From Sphaerosporella brunnea (lineage: Eukaryota; Ascomycota; Pezizomycetes; Pezizales; Pyronemataceae): DNA of 64,000 nt. The DNA is taken from positions 1 to 64,000 of the forward strand of contig VXIS01000086.1 in assembly GCA_008704415.1 (NCBI GenBank), given 5' to 3'. Under the pieces are notes generated by a model that saw only the letters and a list, made by a program, of their open reading frames with translations, did no database searches and was not told the DNA's origin. The translations under genes and the position numbers were made by a program. Shown here one piece after another: positions 43,468 to 54,888 of this stretch (its first letter is position 1; every line of letters begins with the position of its first letter).

Positions 43468-46400
43468 ATGACTAACCGCAAGAACAAGCGCGCTCGGAGC
43501 CCTTCCCCTGGTAAGCCCCCGCCCGGTTACTGATGGAGCTCATCGGCTGCGCTGGATTCTCGATGAATGGGGGAGTTTTTTTTTTCTTTTCTAATCGTCA
43601 TGTCGCAGTGTGGGATGACCCCTACGACGCCGATGAAGATCGCGACGAGGTGGCGAAGAGCAAGCGGACAAGACGGGCCGAGTACCTGACCCTCGAAAAA
43701 GTGGGTAAGTATCAACAACTCAACTCCATCAACCAACCCAGCGCGATCGATCCGATGAGAACTAACGAAGCCGGCTCAGCAGCGCCACTTTTCCCGAAGG
43801 CACCGGCCCCAGCAGCACCCCCCGCTGCGAAAAAAGCCCCTTCGACCTCGGGTCAAGGTAAGTAAAACCCTAATTTAGTGGTCGTCAAGATGGAATCGAT
43901 GGGGACTAACTGATGTAGGCGGCGACCCCTGGTACGCTGCACCAGACGAGGTCGACTACGACGACTCGGAGGATGATTTATGGTTCGAAGAGGAGGAGGC
44001 GAGGAAGAAGAAAGAGATGGAGATGAAGAAGGGAGGTGGGGAGGAGGAGGCTCCGGCTTCGAACCCTCACGCAGCCGCAGCTGCACCTTCTCCATCTGGT
44101 CCATCTCTTTCGGACCCCTCAGCTCACCCTGCGGCGGAGGCCCAGGGAGCGACGCAACCTCACGACTCTGACGCCGACTCCGACGACTCGAAGGGTAGGA
44201 AGCGTTTCCACGTCCCTGACCCCGAATCCGAGGAGCCGTCTAATGGCGACTCTCAGGACGAGGACGGTGATGGCGACAAGGAGAAGGAGGCTTTAAAGAC
44301 GGAGAAGGGGGAAGAGGAGAAGAAGGACGATGAAGAGGCTCCGGCCTCCGACTCTGTTGTGGCTCCTGCCACGCCTTCCGCTCCTCCTCCAGTGCCTGTT
44401 GCGCCTGCTGCTATTGCAGCTGCTGCGCCAGTTGCTCCTTCTCTGCCCGGCTCCAACGCGGCAGCGTCTAGTACCACCGGTACGAAGCGCAAATGCGACG
44501 ATTCCGACCCTGCGGACGCGCCTATGGCCAAAGCACAGAAGCGCAGTCACGAACGGGACGGTGAGGGTGAGGAAAGTGCGGATGAGGGTGAGGATGCAGG
44601 GGATAAGGCCGGCTCTGCCGTGGCTGCGCCCGCTCCTCCAGCACCCATCCCCACTAGTACCGCTAGTAACCTCTCGCCGCCGCAGCCGCCCGTTTCAACG
44701 GCACCGGAGGTGCACCTGGCTCGTGACCAGGAGGTTGAAATGGGAGAAGCAATCGACCAGGCGATCGACCAAGCGATCGAGATCGGGGATGCGCCCGCTG
44801 GGCCTTTGAGTGTTCGCACTGCACCCGGTCCGCTGATCCAGGGAGATGACACGATGCAGGGCGTTGAGGCGACGGGTCCTGAGAGCGCTGCAGTGGAGAA
44901 GAGTGTCGACGACTCCGAGGCCGCACAGACTCCGGTCTGCTCGGCGGCGACGGGCGCCGGCATCTCCACTGGGACTGTAAGTCGGGCTCAGGACGCGAAG
45001 CCGCTTGCAGACGCCCCGGGTGTTGGGAAGAAGGACGGAGCCGCTGCCGGCTCCGACGGGGCTGTTGCCTGCCAGTCGGAGCAGTGTGCGCCGCCCCCTT
45101 CAACCCCGTCTGCGGAGATTGCTGGTGACGGTAAGGAGCGTTGCCTCACGGACGCCGACGGGGCTGAGGCCTGCGAGTCGGAGAGATGTGAGGCGTCTTC
45201 TTCCGTCACGGATGTTCTGGGGGATGGCATCAACGCCACGGAGACCGCCGGGGCTTCGCAAGAAGCCTGCCAGGAGGAGAAGTGTGCGGATGCCGAGGGG
45301 GACAAGCCGACCACGCCTTCTTTGGAAGGCTCAGGGGTCGAGGCACCGACACCCGATGTTCCCGACGTGAGGACGGAGCAGGGAGGTGAAGAGACCATGG
45401 ATGCCGCCGGAGCTTTGAGGGAGGCTTTCGAGGCGGTTCCTGGTCTCGACGCCGTGGTGGACGGTGCGGCGGCGGATCAGATTCCTACTGGGTCCGACTG
45501 GGCTTCGGTCTGTCAGTCGGAGCAGTGTGCGGAGGCCATTATGGCCGGTCCTGATTCCGTCGCCGCCACCACAGGAGTCGACGCCATTGAGACCTCACAG
45601 GCTTTGGGGGAAGCCTGCGTCGAGGAGATTGGCGGAGATTCCGTGGCGGCAACACCCGATGCTCTGGACGTTATGAAGGAGCGGGACGGTACCGACGATG
45701 CCACACAGACCACCAAAGCTTCGGGGGAAGCTTTCGCGGTGGGTTGCGGCATCACCAGCGGTGCCATGGTGGACAACGCGACCACGCCTGCTTCGGCAGG
45801 CTGCGAGGTCAAGAGTGGCGATGGAGGTTCCGCCACTGAGGCGACGACTACACACCCGGTTCCGGACATTGTGACGGAACTGGGTGGTAGCGATGCTATT
45901 GCGGCCTCACAGGCTTTGGGGGAAGCCTGCTCGGAGGAACAGTGCATCGATGCCGTGGTGGAGTCGGTCGCGGCGCCCGGCTCAAAGCGTCCGTTCAACA
46001 AGTATGCGGCCTTGGCCGAATACCAGTTGGAAGCACGCAGGCGGGTCCGCCGTGCCTTATGGAACGGCTGGACACGTCCTGCGCTGCCGGACGTCACGAC
46101 AACCGAGGATCAGGGATCCAAGGTGAAGGGCGTCGGGGAGGGTGAGACGGTGATTTGCACCTATGAAGACTTTGGGTTTGTGGAGGACCCAGAGGCGGAG
46201 GTGGTCGCCGAGGACGAGGAAGAGGAGGCGGAGGAGGCGGTGAAGGGTTGGGCTGGGCTCGTGGGGATGCCCTTGTGGCGTTGGCTTCTTCTTTTCTTCC
46301 TTGCCCTTTGGGTCTTGGGGATGGCATTTTGCCAGAAGGAGCCGGAACCACGGTCTTCTCTCGCCACCATGGCCGATTTCCTCACCCCTGTCGACACCGT

Positions 46401-46569
46401 TGCGGGGCGGTGTCGACAGCTCCCTGAAGCCCTCCAATTCCTTCGGGATGAGGAGCAGTGGATGGGAGTGGGGTCGGTTACACTGGTGGAGAAGAACAGG
46501 TCAGTGACTTGGGATGTCACGGACCTGTGCGGTAGTGGAGGAGGGGTTAGGGGTGGGGGGTGGGGATGA
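43468..46569 (+). CDS. Acidic, repeat-containing single-pass membrane protein, 955 residues
   Basis: Four exons: 43468-43510, 43609-43704, 43780-43857, 43919-46569, all phases joining. The N-terminus is basic (MTNRKNKRARSPSP), followed by DDPYDADEDRDE and GDPWYAAPDEVDYDDSEDD. The bulk is a very long disordered region rich in Glu, Asp, Ala, Pro. Between about residues 456 and 745 a short motif recurs: ACQSEQC, ACESERC, ACQEEKC, VCQSEQC, ACVEEIG (decayed), ACSEEQC, each preceded by a DADGAE- or QALGEA-type segment; the DNA also repeats. A single hydrophobic helix (WRWLLLFFLALWVLGMAF, near 860) is followed by about 75 residues including a short VTLVEKNRSVTWDVTDLCG end. No family recognised. Topology could be tail-proximal in ER or nuclear envelope. 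Confidence 0.75.
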
Positions 46570-48142
46570 GAGCCCGGGAGTCGAGAGGGGCGGAGGGGGT
46601 GTTTAGGGAGGAGGTGTGTTTGAGGAGAACGGGAGGGTGGAGGTGGCGGTGGTGACGGAGGTTTTTGACTTTGTTGTCTTGTTTTTTCGTTTTTTATGCG
46701 TAATTCCGGACAAAAAAGCCCTTTTCCTCTATCTACGGTTTCTTCGACGTGACGAATCTTCAAAGTAAGGGTATTTTTTTTTTGCGGTGGTGGGTCTGGT
46801 CTGGTTTGTCTTCGTGTGTAAAATTGGCGTGGTTTCATCGACGCTGTTTACTTCTGGAGATAACTCCTGCTGCTTGATATGGCCATCATGACCGCTTTTG
46901 GGGCTCGGGGGCGAGCTGTATTAACTGGATCTTTATGCGGTTTCTTTGCTCCTCCAAGATAATCTAAATCTATCGTCGAGCGACCCTCCGAGTGCATTCC
47001 CGCCAGCTAGGAAGGAACACAACCCTTTCTGCCTGAACGGCCCCAATTCCCCCAGCCTGCTTGCTCTGAGAAAGCATCCAAAACACAAGCCAAGTCAATC
47101 GAGAGCAGCAATTGGCCGTGGCGGCCGGGAAACTCCATTCCGATAGTATGGACTGTTATCGTCCGCACACACCATGTCGGCGAACCTTTTTGTTATACGG
47201 CCTACCACTTCGCTGTATACATGTAGTGTTGGGGGACGACAGTTGTTAAAACTTCGTTCAACAGCCACATCAAAGGAAAATAAGTCTTGCATTTTATAGG
47301 TTTCTGGATGGCAACCTTGTAGCTTGCTGTGCTGTGATCGACCGTTTAGCGAATCGAGTTGTGTCCAACATTATTACTTCGATGGGATATTTTTGGTTTC
47401 TAGAACCTTGTCAGATCATCACATCGGTCCAATACGAGCTCTTGAGGTATGAGTGCACGTGACTTTTCAACCGGTGATCATGATACTAGAGGCTTCGCCT
47501 GTGCGGCTCAGAAAAACCCTGAAGTTGTGTTGTTTGAGGCAGGCACATTAGGTAGGTATCTTGCATCAGTATTTGTGCGAGCGCGTGTGGAAGGGCGGAC
47601 GTAGCCTCAAGTGTCGGCGTTGCGGTCCTAGGGTTGAGATCTTATGTCATCAACATACGTCATAGCACCTTGCCCAACGCCTGGAGAATAACTCGGAGCC
47701 ACACAAAAAAAGATGCTCGCCCAGCAGCACAACCACGCCTCTAACAGGCGTCTGTACGCGTTCGTAGCCTCTGTAGAGCATCCTCGAGCGGGTGGGTTGA
47801 CTGCATGTGTCGCCCGAGGGTTGCAGCGAGCCCGGGAAAATCCGGCCGGATTAGGCCAGAACGAGTGATAGGCCGTGAATACCAACTTGAACCACTACCA
47901 CATCGTTCTCTGTTCCCTTACGATCAAACACCAACCCCACCCACAACCACCACCGCACAACCACCACCCCGACAACACCAACCCCTCGATCACCACCCCA
48001 CAACCACCAAATCAAAGGTATCTAAGCCTCTGAAGTACCGTAACCCTGACCCTGCTGACCTAAGCTGCTAGTTAATGCCACTCAACAGCGTTTCCTACCT
48101 TCACTCGACCGCGTCTTCCAATCACCACCAAACGCCGACACC
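46570..48142. other. Intergenic, no gene seen
   Basis: 1.57 kb. The right part (47920-48140) is CA/CAC-rich leader of the deaminase gene. No RNA gene or repeat recognised. Confidence 0.5.
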
Positions 48143-49760
48143 ATGACTGCCAGATCGACGACTGCTGCTTTGCCTGTCCCCGCTGCCGGCAGTGCAGATG
48201 CCGTTCACGCACTTCTTGCTGCCGGAAGTATAGCCAATATCTCGCTGGTTTCGACCGAACATGCCCGATGCGTCAGTTACGACCTCGACACGACGTTGTT
48301 GCCGCAGGCGGTTGATTCTCCCGGGATCGACAAGAAAACAGCTCGGCTTCTTGATGCGCTAGCTGCTATCCTGGTCAGCCGCGCGCAGCACGAAGTAATA
48401 GCTATTGGTGCCCAGGTCCAGCACAGCAACAATTTGAGCGATCAATCAGGAAAGTTGCAGCTTGTTCTGGCAGCGAATGCTGCTCTACCGCAAACCATTC
48501 AAGCGTATCTTGAAGAGGTATGGAAATGCATGCAGCTCTTGGCCGAACATCGCCAGCAGCTACGACTTCCGGAGGCCAAGGATCAGGTCAGCGCATTTTC
48601 CTTTGTTGAACCAGTGATACTGAATGTCGACAGTAGTGTGCACGGATGGCTGAACTTATTTACCGGCACAATTTCCCGAAGTTCCTTCGCCGCGTTGGCA
48701 AGCGTGAGGCAGCCGCACTTCGTTTTCACGAGGCCATGCAAAATCATATCTCAAGAGAAGATGTCTTGCAGTACGATTCAACAGCCGCCGTAATTGCAAT
48801 GTTGACCAGCTACTCTGAACTCATTGACCTTTTTTCCGCTCATCAAGTCGGTGGCAAAAATGAAGTCTCAGTCGACGTCGTATCGGATCCGAATTTTCTA
48901 CCCATTATGGATGGTTTGTGGTTGGCTTTCCGGCTCCTTCGTTCATTGGGAGAACATTCCTTTCATTCGTGGGGTTTGAGGCTTCCCGGTCAGTCACCTC
49001 CTCCTTTCAACGCTTCTTGGTATATTGGCTGACATCTTCCATAGACCACTCCACGGTCGAGCTGTGGCGATTCTTCAACAAAGTTACTCTCATTCATGGC
49101 TCTATTGCGGAACTAGAATCAGTGGCCCGCTCGACCCGGCTATATCGATTGTTTCAGAAGAAGCTTGTTGTTGAAATTGTTGACTATCCGCGGAAGAGAG
49201 TCACTCTCCCAACTTCCAAAGATGCTTGGGCCACGTTGATCGATACGACATTGAACAGCGCACAACCACTGAAACCAATTGAGCCTCAAGTGATCCAAAG
49301 CACGGCCGCAGCCTTGTCAACCCGTTTCTCGGATAAATCAGTTTTGTGCGGGATACATTGCGAATGTAAGATTCTGCAGCGTTTCACCACCACGGCTTAC
49401 AAAATTAAACCCATCAACTATATCGGGGTGTCCAAACTCTCGTGTACTGGCTGCGCCGCTGTTTTCAACTCCTACAACGAACTTCAGAACTCTCGGGACC
49501 ATAGGTTCTATACCCGTGGAGCGCACGGCAAGTGGTACTTTCCTTGGTTCCTTCCCGAGGTTGGTGGCGTGGAACAGATAGATTTCACAAACCGCGTGTA
49601 CAGCAAGCTGGCCGGACAATACGCTCAATACTTGAAGACTGTAGCGCTCAGCGACAGTAGTGCCTTGTCCGAAGGCTCCCAAGAAGCTTCGGGTACGGCG
49701 AAAGATTGGATGCGGTTAAGAGCTAAGGCCCTGCAAAATTTGGATAAGATTAAGGCGTGA
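48143..49760 (+). CDS. Fungal deaminase-superfamily protein (OTT_1508-like domain)
   Basis: Three exons, 48143-48586, 48637-48988, 49045-49760; 503 residues. The N-terminal half is helical and not recognised. The C-terminal half has the zinc-deaminase pattern: GIHCECKIL (His370, Glu372) and, 27 residues on, YIGVSKLSCTGCAAVF (Cys399, Cys402), the two halves of the catalytic site. The YIGVSK lead-in and the long N-terminal extension match the eukaryotic OTT_1508-type deaminase family that is expanded in filamentous fungi. Members are thought to act on nucleic acids or nucleotides, but none that I know has a proven substrate. All ligand residues are intact. No signal peptide or helix. Confidence 0.82.
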
Positions 49761-50411
49761 ACAAGACGTGGAAAGGGAGGGCTGGTTACTGGTCATGTAT
49801 AAACGCGCACTTTTCAATAACGTGCGGGATAGCCTCATCGGCCCTGGGGTAAGCGGAAGGAGGATATGACTAAGCGGAGGGTCTAAATGTGAAGGAGCTC
49901 TCGCCTGTGTTAACGATCTTTGGGTTCTCGAAGGTCATCGATGGCAACAACACACACAATAGAGAGATACGCCCCATCTTTGTTCATTTTCTCGTCCCCC
50001 TCTTGATTCCCCTTCACCATCTGTCTGGTCGTTCTTCAGGGGGTAACTTCGGCCATCGAGTTAGAGCCTAAAACGCACCCGGCGCACCCGTTATCACCAT
50101 CCAAATGAATTGAGCGCTCATCTATCGCACGAGAGCATAGTGAAGAGCATGCTCTAGAATTACTGTGAATTTTGGCCGCACGAAGTACATTTTAAAAGCA
50201 ACTATCTCTATGGTTCATAGGTTTGGTGGGATGGTGTGAATTCAAACCAAAAATCGATGCTTTTGTGGTTTAACCGAGGCCGATGGTTTGAAGAGGTGGT
50301 TTGACGGCCATTACCACCTTGCGTTGCAACGGCCGTGTGGGTCAGGGTTCACACGACTGTTGTCCCGTAAATTGTAATAATATAATTGTATATATCCACC
50401 GCCGAGGCTGC

Positions 50412-50700
50412 CTACATCTCAACCAATTCGCGGTGTATTCTGACGATGCTTATACTGTCAGAAAGCGCACCATTTATTCGTTATTTTGCGTTGGTACCGA
50501 GCCTGTGAGGTTGAGATGTGGTGGAGATATGTGCTGATATGCTCGCAAGCCCCCCCTACCTCCGGGGCTACATACTTCTCAACCAATTCACGGTGTATCC
50601 TAGCGACGAGTATATCGAGAGAAAGCGCACCATTTAGTCGTCGTTTTGCACTGGTACCGAGCCTGTGAAGTTGAGATCTGGTGGAGATATGAGCGGTGGA
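50412..50700. repeat. Tandem duplication, 160-bp period
   Basis: CTCAACCAATTCGCGGTGTA at 50418 recurs as CTCAACCAATTCACGGTGTA at 50578, and GAAAGCGCACCATTTATTCG at 50461 recurs as GAAAGCGCACCATTTAGTCG at 50621; GGTACCGAGCCTGTGA is also in both. Within each unit CTCAACC near the start faces GGTTGAG near the end, so a unit can fold on itself. Confidence 0.85.
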
Positions 50701-50877
50701 GAGGGGGGGAACCCAGCGCACTAAACACGAGCAGCCTTTCGTACAAACACGAGCAGCCTTTCGCACCAACCCTGCCAACCCGGCCTTTCGTCCTTTCGGG
50801 TTCTATCTATATAAGGAGGGGAACCCTTCAGCGCATCCTTTTCTTTCCTCCGGGGTTGTGGCTAACAACTACAACCA

Positions 50878-51004
50878 CCCCTTCGCTGTGAGTCAGCGGG
50901 GGTTATCCGAAAGGAAAACAGGCTCCCCCCCAGTCGGAACTTGGTATGTTCTTGACTGACATTCTACCCCCTCGCTGTGAGGGCTATCCGAAAGGAAAAC
51001 AGGC
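50878..51004. repeat. Pair of about 40-bp direct repeats
   Basis: TATCCGAAAGGAAAACAGGC occurs at 50904 and again at 50985, each preceded by CGCTGTGAG. TATATAAGG at 50809 upstream suggests a decayed promoter or LTR, but no LTR boundary can be fixed. Confidence 0.7.
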
Positions 51005-51664
51005 ACTGAGGGTTTCCGAGGGCTTTGACGATTGTCTCTTTAAGGAGGCAGAGGAGGCCGACGCAAAAAGTGGCCTATCGAGCCACATGTCTGAATTCGA
51101 ACGTATCTCCACCCAATCCCATCCCGTCGTAAACAATGGATGCTGACCCAATCAAAAGTACTTCGTAAACTTCAGGGCATATCACTCGACTCATACATGA
51201 CAGAGATTGAGCAGCAGTATTGGACTACCTGGCATACTGTGGGTGTGGACCGAGTGCACTATTATCTATTGTCTTCGAGGTTGTCACCTCGGCACGCCCC
51301 CGAGCAGTGGTCTTAAGTTGTCGCGTCGATAGTAACTATATACATCTGTAGATACTTGCTCATCTGTGATCACTTCGTGAAGTAAACTCCAAATTTAGAG
51401 CAGTATGATGTGGTATTTCAACATGCAAGTGAGTCCAATTCCCGAGTTGTATGTTGGAGCAAGGAAGAGTTCCATGTCAGGACGCATATCATAAAACTAC
51501 CAAATAATTTCAAAACAAAATGACAAAACCCATCAAAACAAAACGCCCTCAATCAAAATAACTAACAACCAATACTTCCCGCATTACCGCCAGCGGTATA
51601 AGCAACTAACTGCAAGAGCCCACAGGGACGTGGCATCCTCATGGTGGATTCGCACCTCCTTGAT

Positions 51665-53053
51665 TCATTCCTGTGTCCCGAGTCCCCCCTGAGCACTTTC
51701 CGTAGCCGGCGTATTATCCTCACCTGCCACCGGCCTTTCTCTGCCCTCGGCCCACTTCTCCGGATCCGCAATCTCTCCGTCCTTGAGATGGCCGGGTAAG
51801 CCAGTTAGCCCAGCATTTTCAGCTTCCAGATCCTCAGATAGTCCTCCCGACATAGGGGTAAAGGATGCTCCGAAGCCTTGGCCGGCCGTTGGTCCGAACG
51901 GGATCGGACCGCTCCCGAAGGTGCTCGTAGGCGGGGCGGCTCCCCAGGCCGTACTGGTGGCAATCGTGCCTCTACCAAAGGGGATTGGGCCAGACCCGAA
52001 GGAGCCCGGCGGTAGTGCTGTGGTGCCCCTGCCGACGGTGCCCTTGCCGGACGCGACGATCCTTTCTCCCCCAGTGGCTTCCCCCGAGGCAGGGGACTGT
52101 GTGCTCAGTGGGTCGGTCTGAGTGTTTTCTGAACTGGCAGTGAAGCTCCCTGAACCGCTGTTGAAGCTGCCATTAAAGCTGACATCCGGTGAATATAGTT
52201 TGACGACGGGATCCCAGCTGACGCTGGCTGCTTTCTTGGTACCGCCGCTTCCTCCGCCAGTGCTAGCTCCACCGACTTCAGTCCCTCCGACGCCTCCCGC
52301 GCCTCCATAACCTTCGTCGCCGCCAGTGTATCCACCGTCGCCATCTCTGCCGCCAGTCTCTCCGTTGTCCCCTCCTTCTCCACCATCCTTTTTGCTAGGG
52401 TCGTTGGCGCCAGGGCTTTCATCGCTATCTGTCAGCTCCTCACTAGAAAGTTCCTCTATTCCCACCTCTTGCATCTTCCTAAGCCGCGCCTCCTCCTCTT
52501 TCCTCCTTCTGGACTTTTCCTCCTTCTCCCTTTCACGCTCCATCTCTTCAGCGTGTCTAATTCTTCTCTGCCTAGCCTCCAATCCCCTCAACCACAGATC
52601 ATCCTCAAAGCCCGATCCAAACACGACAAACCTCGTCATCCACCACCGAACAGCAACATTAACAACCAGCAGCAGCGACGCCATGGCCACCAAAATCTTC
52701 ATCCTGGGGTTCGTATCGAGCAACCTCCAAAAGCTCCCCGAGCACCACCACAGCACCTCAAGGTTCATTCCCAGCAGGGTCGCGAGCACCAGGCCCCAGT
52801 AATCATGCCAAGGCCCTAACGCTTCGTAGTGGTAGATCACGATCCAGCCGGCTGCAATCGTTTGTAGGAGCGTGAATATGGGGTGGAAACTCTCATGCGG
52901 GCAGTTGAATTTCCATTTGAGGCGGTCAAAAGTGAGGAAGGGCCAGCCGCTGGATCTATCTTGCATGACGATAATCGCGAGCGTGGATAGTGCCTGCAAT
53001 AGTGTCAAGTTGCAAGGCCGCTGCCCTAAAATATTGACACACAGCGAATTCAT
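51665..53053 (-). CDS. Hypothetical membrane protein with coiled coil and long disordered tail, 462 residues
   Basis: Single exon from an ATG at 53053. Three hydrophobic helices: about residues 57-80 (FTLLQTIAAGWIVIYHY), 86-107 (YWGLVLATLLGMNLEVLWW) and 117-139 (KILVAMASLLLVVNVAVRWW). A charged coiled coil follows at about 150-200 (EEMEREREKEEKSRRRKEEE). The rest is disordered: Gly/Asp-rich (GGRDGDGGYTGGDEG), then repeats of FGSGPIPFG. The FGSGPIPFG element occurs twice, the second within 30 residues. No family recognised. Likely an endomembrane protein with a cytosolic tail. Shares a divergent promoter with the small coiled-coil gene at 53598. Confidence 0.7.
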   Translation of the reverse strand: MNSLCVNILGQRPCNLTLLQALSTLAIIVMQDRSSGWPFLTFDRLKWKFNCPHESFHPIFTLLQTIAAGWIVIYHYEALGPWHDYWGLVLATLLGMNLEVLWWCSGSFWRLLDTNPRMKILVAMASLLLVVNVAVRWWMTRFVVFGSGFEDDLWLRGLEARQRRIRHAEEMEREREKEEKSRRRKEEEARLRKMQEVGIEELSSEELTDSDESPGANDPSKKDGGEGGDNGETGGRDGDGGYTGGDEGYGGAGGVGGTEVGGASTGGGSGGTKKAASVSWDPVVKLYSPDVSFNGSFNSGSGSFTASSENTQTDPLSTQSPASGEATGGERIVASGKGTVGRGTTALPPGSFGSGPIPFGRGTIATSTAWGAAPPTSTFGSGPIPFGPTAGQGFGASFTPMSGGLSEDLEAENAGLTGLPGHLKDGEIADPEKWAEGRERPVAGEDNTPATESAQGGLGTQE

Positions 53054-53597
53054 GGTGCGGAGGCTTCTGGCGGGGGTTTTTTGGGTTTCCCCGCATCAGA
53101 GGGGGTGGGGAAGGGCGTGGTTTTAGTGAGTGACAGGTTGCGGTCAGGATGATGTGGTGGCTGTTCTTGTTGATGGGAAGGCTTAGTGCTCAAAAAGGTT
53201 CACGACAGAGATCAAAAGGATAGACAAATAATGGCCCCGCAAATCAGCTGCACTTGCGGTGCTAAAATAAACAACAAGTAAAATCATGATCCAGAGATTT
53301 TTTGCTTTTTTTTTTGTGTGTGTGTGAATATTTTGCAGTATTACGCCGTTTCGAGTTTCCAAGGGAGACAGCTTCACCAAATCTTGCAACTCGGAAGTGT
53401 TGTGCCAACCGGTAGTATGATGTTCAATGTGTGTTTCCCCTGAAGACTCCTTCACTGCAAAAAAAACGTCATTCACAACCAATCACTCGTGAGCAACTCG
53501 AGTCCGTCAACTCGTCCTTCCAGACTCATCTCGAACCTAAGAGCCCCTCTCACTATCACCCTCAGTGCTGTCTGCGTCACCTTCCAACGGCGAGACC
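53054..53597. promoter_or_regulatory. Divergent promoter
   Basis: 544 bases between starts at 53053 (minus) and 53598 (plus). Contains a T run and GTGTGTGTG at 53304-53327. No clear TATA box. Confidence 0.5.
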
Positions 53598-53951
53598 ATG
53601 TCAACCTCCAGCCCCAACCCCGCCTGTGACCATCACCACTGCAGACTCGCGTCCCTCCACACAAAGCAAATCGATCTTCTCGACAAGATCACACACCTTT
53701 CCTTTCTAGCTTCCACATACCTCCTCGAACAGAATCGTCAGGAGGCCCAAGGAGATGTCCTGCGGGTATTGGATGAGAAGAAAACTATTATCGATGAGTT
53801 GATGGGAAAGGTGGACAGGAGGATTGAGAGGCTGAGGGAGAAACCGGGGTGGTGGACGCTGGCTAATGGACAGAGAAGGCTGAGGGGGATGGTGGAAGAC
53901 GTTGAGATTAAAATGAAGGAGCTAAGGGCTGTGCAGCGGAAGGGTTCTTGA
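53598..53951 (+). CDS. Small coiled-coil protein, 117 residues
   Basis: Starts at the first ATG of the frame. After a polar MSTSSPNPACDHHHC segment with a His/Cys cluster, nearly all the rest is helical with heptad-like spacing (HTKQIDLLDKITHLSFL, DEKKTIIDELMGKVDRRIER, MVEDVEIKMKELRAVQ). No family recognised. May be an adaptor or structural protein; function unknown. Confidence 0.55.
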   Translation: MSTSSPNPACDHHHCRLASLHTKQIDLLDKITHLSFLASTYLLEQNRQEAQGDVLRVLDEKKTIIDELMGKVDRRIERLREKPGWWTLANGQRRLRGMVEDVEIKMKELRAVQRKGS

Positions 53952-54802
53952 GGGAACTATGGTTGAGGGCGAGTGAGTGACAGTGAAGCTCTCAGCATCA
54001 GGGCTCCCTCTTCAAACAGCCACTAGGTATCCCACCAAATACACGTATGGAAACACTACACAAGTCAACTACGACACTGTATAAATCTTCGTATGCTCCA
54101 TCACAGACCGCCACGGTTGATACATATCCGTTCGGCACGACTCAACTTTGCAGTTGCCCCCACAATTATAAAGACGAGTCGCTCCCGACCCCCGAGGGTG
54201 GTATGTCTCCGCCAGCATTGACTCCATGCATGAACGTTTCTAACACTCAAGTCGCAGATAAGAGCCGCTATGATGCAGATAATGGATAGAAGCGGGCTAT
54301 AGTGGTGTCGGTGGTGTCGGTAGGGAGAAAACGGAACAAAAAGACTTCTTATGGGGTTTCAAGTTCATTCAAGTTCCTTCTTCACCCTCACTTTTGCCTC
54401 TGTGTCCGTTGCATTGTGTCTGTGGTGAAAGTATGCGGCTGCGCAGAGGAACTACAGGTTCAAACCCTCCAACACCTGCATTGAGCGGGGGATTGATAAG
54501 ACTACACGTGGACGTAAAGTATGGTGCGAGGAGCCTTATGCCTTCGCGAATAGACTACTCGTGCCGGGCGAGAAAATTCCCTATCCCTTTGCACACTGGG
54601 TCGAATTTTCTCGTGAGGAGTGACCCCGAAGTCACCAGCTCAAGTTGAACGGATTACGTTCTCGCACCCGCACAAATAGTCTAAGGGGGTATTTTTCTAG
54701 CAGTTGTCAGGTCCCTTACTAGTCCATGTTTAAAACGACGCGTAAGTTTGAAATGGCCTAGCGACCACTACAAAATCGTAAAAGTTTAATCTTTTGTAAT
54801 CT
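53952..54802. other. Intergenic, no gene seen
   Basis: 850 bases between the coiled-coil gene and the tRNA gene. Short open frames only. Confidence 0.5.
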
Positions 54803-54888
54803 GGGGATCTGGTTTAGTGGTATAACGTCTCATTCGCATCACACATTGTGACTTGAGAAGGTCTTGGGTTCGATTCCCAAGTTCTCCA
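54803..54888 (+). tRNA. tRNA-Ala (CGC) with a 14-nt intron
   Basis: Folds as a tRNA: acceptor GGGGATC/GTTCTCC plus A73, with G3:U70, the alanine identity pair, and one T-T mismatch at pair 6-67. D-arm GTTT-AGTGGTA-TAAC with one mismatch. Anticodon stem TCTCA/TGAGA, loop TTCGCA(intron)T giving anticodon CGC. Intron about 54839-54852, in the canonical place one base after the anticodon. Variable loop AGGTC; T-arm TTGGG-TTCGATT-CCCAA. A T-rich stretch follows (TTCTTTTG). The D-arm is unlike common fungal tRNA-Ala, so a diverged or decaying copy is possible. Confidence 0.78.

Larger units (their letters stand above)
49761..51664. other. Gene-free stretch with tandem repeats
   Basis: Holds a 160-bp tandem duplication at 50412-50700 and a duplicated 40-bp segment at 50878-51004. 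AT-rich towards 51500. No gene supported. Confidence 0.5.

Noticed and set aside
50700..51010. Possible solo LTR with TATATAAGG
   Set aside because: No TG...CA termini, target duplication, primer-binding site or gag/pol remnants could be identified.
54460..54472. GGTTCAAACCC resembling a tRNA B box
   Set aside because: Flanking bases do not pair as a T-stem and no A box lies upstream at the right distance.
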